From positions 212,835 to 276,834 of the forward strand of contig NMRA01000114.1 in assembly GCA_002633005.1 (NCBI GenBank): a stretch of 64,000 bases of DNA, in the 5' to 3' direction. Position 1 is the first letter of the stretch, and each line of letters opens with the position of its first letter. Origin of the DNA: Phoronis australis. Its lineage: Eukaryota; Phoronida; Phoronidae. Positions 48,101 through 57,500 of the stretch are shown in pieces. A program made the translations under genes and the position numbers. The notes under the pieces were generated by a model. It searched no databases. It was not told the origin of the DNA and saw only the letters and a list, made by a program, of their open reading frames with translations.

Positions 48101-49042
48101 AGCTTCATTTTGATTGGCTGCTCTTGATTCACTTGACTTGTTCTACTGGTTCAATCAATTAATACACTTGATTGCTTCCTGAAGACAACTTCCAGCTTAC
48201 TGGCCAATCAAAAATGTAGGAGCCAATTGACCTGGCAAAACCAGGGAAGTTATCCAAGTGCAGCCATATTTGAACAGCTTCACCTAGTGCTTGAAATGAT
48301 CCAGACAGATCAGTACCCGAGGGATTGGTTCAATATATTTTAATCTTTCAATAGGTGGCTCTGAAGGTTGGTGTTCGTACCAGGGGTTGCAATGGTTTGT
48401 CTTACACACTGGAATATGTGACAGAAAAGGCCAAGTTTGATGAGGAAGTAATACAAGATGGTCTGTATTATTCACTTGCTAGCACCCATTAATAAGTTGA
48501 TGGTATCTTTCAGAATGCCTGGCTTGTGATTGTACTTACAATGGAGTTCATTCAGAAATTTTGTTGTTAACATATCCCCCTTTCAAACTAAAGAACACTT
48601 ACAGTTATGCAGACTTACCGGTATTCCTTTTGGATCACCTTAAAGATTTTAAACCAGTAATCTTGTTTGTAAGTCAATAAACAATGCTGTTATTGTCATT
48701 TGAAATCTGAATACATTTTTGGGACACCCTGTATTAATCGCACATAGGTGTTTCCTGGGTGAATTATTCTGAATATACAGGGTGGGGTTGTTGTTTAGTC
48801 AAGTCTTGGCGTTAACCTGGACAGCTTTACATTATGATAGTGTCAAATTTCTTTGTATAATTGTTTGTTTATTTCTGCGTGTTCTTGTTGCAGGCGTGAA
48901 AATTATAATAGACTCTAAGGCCCAATTGACATTATTGGGCACGGAAATGGATTATGTGTCAAACAAACTAACAAGTGAATTTGTGTTCAACAACCCAAAT
49001 ATAAAAGGACTGTGTGGTTGCGGCGAAAGTTTTAATATATAG
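45184..49042 (+). CDS. ISCA1: Iron-sulfur cluster assembly protein ISCA1, mitochondrial A-type carrier
   Basis: Four exons join in phase: 45,184-45,267, 47,820-47,876, 48,355-48,460 and 48,894-49,042 (stop TAG), giving 131 residues (human ISCA1 has 129). ISCA1 works with ISCA2 and IBA57 in late mitochondrial assembly of 4Fe-4S clusters. Exon 1 (MSARKVMTAAVRAV...RAAITL) is the basic, Ala/Arg-rich targeting leader. Exon 2 is TPAAVARVRELLRDCNEEN. Exon 3 has the first ligand cysteine in RTRGCNGLSY, then EEVIQDG. Exon 4 has DSKAQLTLLGTEMDYV, EFVFNNPNIKG and the C-terminal CGCGESFNI with the other two cysteines. Donors are GTAAGT, GTGAGT and a weak GTCTGT after exon 3. Intron 1 (2.5 kb) holds two tRNA-like SINE heads and other repeats. 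Confidence 0.95.
45430..45600 (+). repeat. Fragment related to the foldback arms at 58,180-58,730
   Basis: Shares 'gcatagagggacgcctt', 'taggaggccgtcgatgt', 'ccaactcgatcaaatactcc', 'cgtacagttgcccaaatcggg' and 'tggccatttt' with the foldback arms. Related sequence also lies inside the 3.1-kb element (17,400-17,600). In ISCA1 intron 1. Confidence 0.5.
45758..45842 (+). repeat. tRNA-derived SINE head (plus)
   Basis: 'cggcttagtggctagagcgtc' is an A-box-like D arm, and 'cctgagtcccggtcaggggt' is a decayed B box in the right place about 45 bp later. The stretch is probably a pol III promoter-bearing SINE end, not a functional tRNA, because the acceptor arms do not pair well. Confidence 0.45.
46025..46110 (-). 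repeat. tRNA-derived SINE head or tRNA pseudogene (minus)
   Basis: On the minus strand 'taactgaatagttagcacgc' (A-box-like) precedes 'gccggttcgattcccgggtcgg', a perfect B box, about 35 bases later. The anticodon-like arm reads 'cgattttatcg'. No clean 7-bp acceptor stem is visible, so a SINE is more likely. It faces the plus-strand head at 45,758. Confidence 0.5.
46289..46342 (+). repeat. Short tandem palindromic repeat (GTACAACCGTC)
   Basis: Five units of a 10-12-bp motif: gtacaaccgtc, atacaaccatt, gtacaacagtt, gtacaaccgtc, gtacaacc. In ISCA1 intron 1. Confidence 0.85.
47191..47347 (+). repeat. Short inverted-repeat element (GGCTGGGTGCGC family), copy 5
   Basis: Perfect-looking ends CATGCGCGCACCCAG and CTGGGTGCACGCATG. 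It may be flanked by 'ata' on both sides. The single N at 47,249 follows a C-run inside it. In ISCA1 intron 1. Confidence 0.75.
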
Positions 49043-49049
49043 CGTCCAC

Positions 49050-50700
49050 TCAAGGTCAAAGACACAGTACGCACAAGTGATTCAGAAACTCCAGAGCACC
49101 TGAAAACTGTTGGTATCCGTTTGAGTTGCGTTGTGGAGACTGCCATGTGTTACCGTGGAAATTACATGTAATTAAGTTTAAGGTGCTATGCCGTCATTGC
49201 TCTATGAGTATATGCAAGTGTAACAGATTGTAAACAAAGTCCGTCGAATCTACTTCAGAAAGACTAGTGGTCCTGGTTCGAGTTACTACAATGAAGAAAA
49301 TTAAGATATAAGAAATGTTTGTACATAGATATTACTTATTTGTATTAGTGACGTCACTGGGTCATTGGAAATGAGATGGTGTTTGTTACAATCAAAAAGA
49401 TTTAATCTCTACTTGCGTTTATTTAAGAAATGAATTTATATGCTGCTTGGAAGGAATTTCTTCATGTTAGTGAAGATCAGTAATATAACTTAATGTAGTT
49501 TAAAGTGCAGTCTGCACTTAAAACTACATTAAGTTAAATTACTGATTAAAGTGTTTAGTATAGAGTGCTGATTGTTGGGCTTTTATTGAAACTCTTTTAA
49601 ACGTGCACGTTATGAGAAAACATCCAGGGCAGGTCAGGTTAAAAGTCACCCCAGAAAACTGTCCAAGTTTGGCTAACTTCCGAACATTGTACCTCAGAAA
49701 TAGCTGATTAGATTCAAATGAACTTTCAGATTATACGATTTATGACTGGTCTCCAAAACGCTGGTTAGGAAGTTTTTTTGAACTGTTTCAATTTCGCATC
49801 AAGTGCTGTCTGAAAGTGGGGTCTTCATAAAATGAAAAAACACAAAAGTTGCATAAAACCTAAATCAAAAGATACCTTAGTAAATTGTGACGTTTTTGAT
49901 ATGTATCTTGCACGTGTTCATCAAAAGAAATGTGGTCGGCCTCCTGCTATGAACACACCGTTATTTTTGGTAAAAAAATTACTAAGAAGACATCGTCACA
50001 TAACTCAAGCAATGACAGATTGTTACTGAGTTCTTGATTAAACTCTACATGCGTTCTGCTGTTGGATAATATAATTATCCCATCACAGGGAGCTCAATTC
50101 TTAGTTTTGCAGATAATTGGTTCAAGGCAGCCATGTTGTTAAGCTTCCCTCACACTTAAAGCTGCTATAACTTGATGTTCTATCGAAGAAACTAACAACA
50201 GATTTAGAGCAATAGTACTGCTATAAACTCGGCTCGTAGTTTGTTTCTTATTCAGATTAAGTGATTCATGGGTTTGCAAAGAACTTACAGTTTGGTATAT
50301 CTCATGATGACACGGTGACAAGTCAACTTGGAGTGTCTGATCTCGAGCATCGAACTGGCAGTTCTTTCACAGCCCTGAAATCGTCTAGATTATTTTGCAA
50401 TAAGGAAACATTTGATGCCAGTTTGATAATGCTGAGATGTCTGAAGCAAAAAAAAATTTTTTTTTGATGGAAGGCAGTGGAAGGCAGGTTTATGGCTAAG
50501 CTGCTTTAACTGTGGTCATTTAGCCAAGTATAATGGAAGGCGGGCATTATTTGAAGAGGGACATTACTAGTACCGTTTCTGAAGGCATTCTTGGTTAATT
50601 CGACTTATTTTACTTACAGAATTTTGAACCATTTTAGTAGATTTTTATATACACAAAATAAACAATTCCTAGACCAGGACTGTGACTCAGTGGGCAAGTT
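49050..50700. other. ISCA1 3' region and gene-free stretch
   Basis: Contains the 3' end of ISCA1 and the hairpin at 49,476-49,546. A short plus-strand frame (49,832-50,029; CGRPPAMNTPLFLVKKLLRRHRH) has some protein-like texture but no recognisable family. Confidence 0.3.
49476..49546. repeat. 71-bp near-perfect hairpin
   Basis: Left arm 'atcagtaatataacttaatg...aaagtgca' and right arm 'tgcactt...cattaagttaaattactgat' pair over about 34 bp with two mismatches and virtually no loop. This is a very small foldback element or a cruciform-prone site downstream of ISCA1. Confidence 0.85.
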
Positions 50701-50708
50701 TCTAAAAT

Positions 50709-53700
50709 GTAAGTCCGTCCCTAGGAAGCTGCATTCTTTCACTTTTTGTTTCCGACCACTGTGCCCTAATGGTTAGGATGTTGGCCAATTTTCTATTTCG
50801 GCATCAGTACATAACAATCTGCCATTTCACTTGAGCTATGTTGCCAAAACAGTTCAATAAACTACAATGCAACAGCAATTCAGCCGATCGGACACACCTT
50901 GTTTGTGCGACTTGCTCTCAGTGACACACCTATCTATGGTTGGAAGAACTGCTCTTTATGTTAATTTTATTTTTACAGTTAAATACCGTTCACTTGTCAA
51001 ATTTTGCAGAATGACATTCAAAAAGGTAACATTCTCCTTTTAGCATTTTGGAGAATTTGAGAGGTGCATTTAGTCAAACATGATGGCAACACACGTGTCA
51101 AAGAAGATACTTTTGGTGCAAAGTTAACTTAGAATCCAGTTTAAAATGCATCCCTTCCATGGGATACTAATTAATATCTTGTCAACATGGGATTTCAGTT
51201 GGATGTTTGTAAGATGAATTTGTTAATGCACCCTGCTTTACCCTCTGTCAGAGCGCCACCTGTGGGGGAGACTGGGGGTCTATGAAAGGATTGTGCTTCG
51301 ACGTGCAGAAGTCCATAAAAACGCATGCCTTTGTTTGAACATTTGTTGTAAAAATGTGACTCTGAAATAAGACAGAAAAGTATTGAGAATCGTTCCATTT
51401 TGTTTGGCGCCTTGCTCTTTCCTGGACTTCTAGAACATGTTAGACCATGGTTATTTTGAGTGTGTTAAAAATATTAAGTACATGTAGTGCAGAATCCATG
51501 GATTTAGTCTGTTGTTGTGGCAGCAGCTGTAAGCCACAACGGCATTTGACAATAGGTGGAGCAGTATCCGTACCCATTTCTCAACCCTGACCAATCGAAA
51601 TGTCCGAAAGTTATTTTCCAACCAATCGGAGTGTCCGAATGTAATGTCTATTAGCCAATGAGAAGCAGTGTGACATGATCCTTTCACAATGTTACCCCTG
51701 GAAGCAGTTTATGTGTTGCAATATATTTGAGAATGAAGTTAAAGAATGTGTGGTGCATGCACCGCATTGATTTATTTATTGGTGAAATAACATTGTGAGT
51801 CCTTGTGATATGTTACTGTGTAACGTCAGTGTAAGTCAGTTTGAGGTCGTGAGATTGTAGATTTATGTAATTTGCTGTTAAGTCCATTTGCATAAACCTA
51901 TAACTTGCACTTTCACCTGGTGATGGTCGGAGAAATCGCTGGCTGAAACGTCACAGAAAATCCCACATAGACTTTGGTGCAAATAGACCTAACAATGGAC
52001 AATATAATTTTACTTGTCAGTTTATGTTCATCACCTGTCACGTGATCTGAGGTGGACAAATCATTGCACGTATAATCATTTCATATAATGTCCTACTTTC
52101 ACAGCCTCTGCAGACAAACCGGCACAGTTCAAAGACTTGAGAAATTAGCAGCAGAAATTACTGGAGAGTATGGAACAAGCTGCATACAACAAAGACATAA
52201 ACTGAATNGTAAGTCCATCCCTAGTAAGCTGCATTCTTTCACTTTTTGTTTCCGACCACTGTGTCTTAATGGCTAGGATGTTGGCCAATTTTCTGTTTCG
52301 GCATCAGTACATAACAATCTGCCATTTGACTTGAGCTATGTTGCCAAAACAGTTCAATAAACTACAATGCAACAGCAATTCAGCCGATCGGACACACCTT
52401 GTTTGTGCGACTTGCTCTCAGTGACACACCTATCTATGGTTGGAAGAACTGCTCTTTATGTTAATTTTGTTTTTACAGTTAAATACTGTTTACTTGTCAA
52501 ATTTTGCAGAATGACATTCAAAAAGGTAACATTCTCCTTTTAGCATTTTGTAGAATTTGAGAGGTGCATTTAGTCAAACATGATGGCAACACGTGTGTTA
52601 AAGATGCTTTTGGTGCAAAGTTAACTTAGAATCCAGTTTAAAATGCATCCCTTCCATGGGATACTAATTAATGTCTTGTCAAGATGGGATTTCAGTTGGA
52701 TGTTTGTAGGATGAATTTGTTAATGCACCCTGCTTTACCCTGTCAGAGCGCCACCTGTGGGGGAGACTGGAGGTCTATGAAAGGATTGTGCTTCGACGTG
52801 CAGAAGGCTGAGGAGCATAAGTACGCATGCCTTTGTTTGAACATTTGTTGTAAACATCTGGCTCTGTAATAAGATGGAAAAGTATTGTGAATCGTTTCAT
52901 TTTGTTTGGCGCCTTGTTCTTTCCTGGACTTCTAGAACATGTTAGACCACGGTTATCTTGAGTGTGTTAAAAATATGAAGTACATGTAGTACAGAATCCA
53001 TGGATTTAGTCTGTTGTTGTGGCAGCAGCTGTAAGCCACAACGGCATTTGACAATAGATGGAGCAGTATCCTTACCCATTTCTCAACCCTGACCAATCAA
53101 AATGTCCGAAAGTTATTTTCCAACCAATCGGAGTGTCCGAATGTAATGTCTATTAGCCAATGAGAAGCAGTGTGACATGATCCTTTCACAATGCTACCCC
53201 TGGAAGCTGTTTATATGTTGCAATATATTTGAGAATGAAGTTAAAGAATGTGTAGTGCATGCACCGCATTGATTTATTTATTGGTGAAATAACATTGTGA
53301 GTCCTTGTGTTATATTACTGTGTGACGTCAGTGTAAGTCAGTTTGAGGTTGTGAGATTGTAGATTTATGTAATTTGCTGTTAAGCCCATTTGCATAAACC
53401 TATAGCTTGCACTTTAACCTGGTGATGGTCGGAGAAATCGCTGACGGAAACGTCACAGAAAATCCCACATAGACTTTGGTGCAAATAGACCAAACAATGG
53501 ACAATATAATTTTACTTGTCAGTTTATGTTCATCACCTGTCACGTGATCTGAGGTGGACAAATCATTGCACGTATAATCATTTCATATAATGTCCTACTT
53601 TCACAGCCTCTGCAGACAAACCGGCACAGTTCAAAGACTTGAGAAATTAGCAGCAGAAATTACTGGAGAGTATGGAACAAGCTGCATACAACAAAGACAT

Positions 53701-53709
53701 AAACTGAAT
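50709..53709 (+). repeat. 1.5-kb direct duplication flanking a single N
   Basis: 50,709-52,207 and 52,209-53,709 match end to end at a constant offset of about 1,500 bp, with scattered substitutions and small indels (a few per cent). The join is the N at 52,208. Each copy holds a 36-codon frame after a good acceptor ('ctactttcacag', LCRQTGTVQRLEKLAAEI...; 52,103 and 53,606) that I do not recognise. The difference level and the N fit two haplotypes placed side by side, but a real tandem duplication is possible. Confidence 0.9.
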
Positions 53710-54505
53710 GCAATGAACTGTTCTTGACTACTGGTATGGTGTGCAGTCTCACAACCAACAAAATGCACATTACTGCACAAATTTTGCAAAATTTTCATCT
53801 CCATGTTTAGGCAACAGTCTTTTTTAATGGCAAATCTTGTTAAAAACGAATACGTTATGATTACGGACTAGCTTCAGTTCAATAGTATAAAAATCTGGAA
53901 TCTATAGCTCTTGATTATGCCGTAAGCTCTGTAGTAGCTGGCAAATGGTCCCCATTGTATAAAAAGTTTTGAGAGTAAGGAACAAGTTCGTTATCATAAC
54001 TGACTCATTTTTAACTACAAACAATTACTAAATCAGTATGTAGTACATAGAAAAGTATCACACCAAGAAGTTAAAAATAATATAACTTTTTACAGTTACA
54101 GTCCAAGTAGAGATTCAAGGTGTTACCACCTTCTCAGGGTATCAAATCACCTTTTGAACTTGATCATCGCTATGTCCTAGCGGCACTTTGTGGTCAAGAT
54201 GGCAATACACAATTTGTCCTTATTGTTGTGAGCACAGAGCTTATAATGATTCTCAATAAGACTGCACTATTCATTCTAAGAACAAAAAAACAAACGTTTC
54301 CCACAACTCTACAAACCCAAGTCAAGACCCACTTAAAACAATGGAAGTCTTGTTTATCTACACAGATAAATTTGATGTCACATGCACATTAGATCGGTGC
54401 TGGTAATGACTTTTCTTCGGGGACTATACCTGACTTGACAAGAGCAAACTGTGAGCATCAACGAGTTCTTTGTGAACACGAAACTGATGTACTAAACGAA
54501 TACAA
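53710..54505. other. EXOSC3 3' flank
   Basis: Should contain the EXOSC3 3' untranslated region on the minus strand. A plus-strand frame at 54,120-54,392 has no recognisable content. Confidence 0.3.
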
Positions 54506-57500
54506 TCAACTTCCAATTCGACTGATTGCGTCAAATATTTCATTGCACATTCTCTCAATTTGTACCTTGTCCATGTATTCAGCACTAGATATCGCATTAG
54601 CAATGGCAATAGTTTCCTGCTCTGAGCGACCTTTGATCCATACCCGTCCATTGTCGCCTATGACACTTTCAAAAGATACGTGCTGGCCAAGACATTTTAA
54701 AAGATCGCACTGCGGACTACGGCACCTGCAAGACAGAACTTTCACTTTAATAAAAACATTTTCATGACAAAATATCAGTACCTCAAAATCAACTGTGTTG
54801 TCTTTATGATTTTCATCTGCAAGTGAGGCTACCCAGATTAAAAAGGTTGGCAAAATATCCTCAGCCAACATGAAATTAAAGGGAAGCTCATTTGCAACAA
54901 ACCATATTTTCATGGCTCACAAGTTTTTTTTTAAAGACCACGAAACGAGCTACTCTTACGAAGTATAGTGTTTTCTATTCACCTAATACTGGAGAAAGCA
55001 ATATGAACTTGACCAATTCAGTCAGGCAAGTAGCTACGTAACGTGACAAGTCACTAACTATAGCACAAGTCATAAGATCTCACAAGTGATGCAGCCAGCT
55101 CACTCAATGGAAACAACACGGGGCCGCTTGCATCGAGTGCGCTTTTAGTGCACTTGTCACACGGTCAGTTGCCCCTGGTGCAGTCCCCACCACAACCCCA
55201 GCCACAGGGCCTCTTGCCCCTGGGTCCCAATAACATCAAATCTTTAATTCAGACTTGAAGCAAAAATTGATCCATTACGATGCCAGAAATTCAAAATTTT
55301 AGTACTTTAAAGGTTCCAAACAATTTGTCAGTTTTCCAGTAAGGTTTCTTCCTGCCTCAAGGGCATCAGCCTCCACCACCNACACTGCATCATATAGCCC
55401 CCATCTCTGATCACTTACTTTCTGACCAAGTTGAGTGAACACTGCATCATATAGCCCCCATCTCTGATCACTTACTTTCTGACCAAGTTGAGTGAACACT
55501 GCATCATATAGCCCCCATCTCTGATCACTTACTTTCTGACCAAGTTGAGTGAACACTGCATCATATAGCCCCCATCTCTGATCACTTACTTTCTGACCAA
55601 GTTGAGTGAACACTGCATCATATAGCCCCCATCTCTGATCACTTACTTTCTGACCAAGTTGAGTGAACACTGCATCATATAGCCCCCATCTCTGATCACT
55701 TACTTTCTGACCAAGTTGAGTGAACACTGCATCATATAGCCCCCATCTCTGATCACTTACTTTCTGACCAAGTTGAGTGAACACTGCATCATATAGCCCC
55801 CATCTCTGATCACTTACTTTCTGACCAAGTTGAGTGAACACTGCATCATATAGCCCCCATCTCTGATCACTTACTTTCTGACCAAGTTGAGTGAACACTG
55901 CATCATATAGCCCCCATCTCTGATCACTTACTTTCTGACCAAGTTGAGTGAACACTGCATCATATAGCCCCCATCTCTGATCACTTACTTTCTGACCAAG
56001 TTGAGTGAACACTGCATCATATAGCCCCCATCTCTGATCACTTACTTTCTGACCAAGTTGAGTGAACACTGCATCATATAGCCCCCATCTCTGATCACTT
56101 ACTTTCTGACCAAGTTGAGTGAACACTGCATCATATAGCCCCCATCTCTGATCACTTACTTTCTGACCAAGTTGAGTGAACACTGCATCATATAGCCCCC
56201 ATCTCTGATCACTTACTTTCTGACCAAGTTGAGTGAACACTGCATCATATAGCCCCCATCTCTGATCACTTACTTTCTGACCAAGTTGAGTGAACACTGC
56301 ATCATATAGCCCCCATCTCTGATCACTTACTTTCTGACCAAGTTGAGTGAACACTGCATCATATAGCCCCCATCTCTGATCACTTACTTTCTGACCAAGT
56401 TGAGTGAACACTGCATCATATAGCCCCCATCTCTGATCACTTACTTTCTGACCAAGTTGAGTGAACACTGCATCATATAGCCCCCATCTCTGATCACTTA
56501 CTTTCTGACCAAGTTGAGTGAACACTGCATCATATAGCCCCCATCTCTGATCACTTACTTTCTGACCAAGTTGAGTGAACACTGCATCATATAGCCCCCA
56601 TCTCTGATCACTTACTTTCTGACCAAGTTGAGTGAACACTGCATCATATAGCCCCCATCTCTGATCACTTACTTTCTGACCAAGTTGAGTGAACACTGCA
56701 TCATATAGCCCCCATCTCTGATCACTTACTTTCTGACCAAGTTGAGTGAACACTGCATCATATAGCCCCCATCTCTGATCACTTACTTTCTGACCAAGTT
56801 GAGTGAACACTGCATCATATAGCCCCCATCTCTGATCACTTACTTTCTGACCAAGTTGAGTGAACACTGCATCATATAGCCCCCATCTCTGATCACTCCC
56901 ATGCCACTGCTCTTTCCTTTACCGTCTATACACACAAGCTCCGGTTCCATGTCCTTGTTAGCCACCAGCAACCGCCCGTATACAATGTCCCCCACCTGTG
57001 GCAAAGATACACTGAGAGAAAACTTTCTACTATACACCTGGTGTGCAGTAAAACTGGCTGAAGGTCCGCATGTCTAAGACCAATCTTCACTGAACTCTGA
57101 TAAAAAGTTCTGTGATTCGGTTGTTCTAGTAGGCAATAGTAGGATACAGCGTACCCGTTATTAAGTGGAGAATGTGGTTCTCAAAATGTGGGCACGTCAT
57201 ATCCGACCATTAGCGTTCTAGTATGTACTTGGCCTGAAGTACAGATTAGTAAAACTTAGCCAAACTCCGATAAAAACTCGGTCCAGTAATACAGCCAACT
57301 TTTTTAATACTTTCCTTTATTACAGAAACAGTGCAGTCAGCAAATTATCAAGGCACAAAGTGACAAAGTTTCTAAACAATATTAAGTTATCATTTGAGAT
57401 ATTCAAAAGTGGAGTGTTGTTAAGGAGTAATTATTCATAACTGATCTCCAACTTTTTTGTTATCAATTTTTCCCCGAAAAGGTCTCAAATCATGAATTAC

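Noticed and set aside
51919-51960. Hammerhead-like 'ctggtgatggtc...ctgaaacgtc' in both halves of the 1.5-kb duplication
   Set aside because: The order resembles a hammerhead core, but the CTGATGA box is altered and the intervening stem does not pair.
54435-54767. 110-codon plus-strand frame
   Set aside because: Antisense shadow of EXOSC3 exon 4, which is in phase with the rest of the gene.
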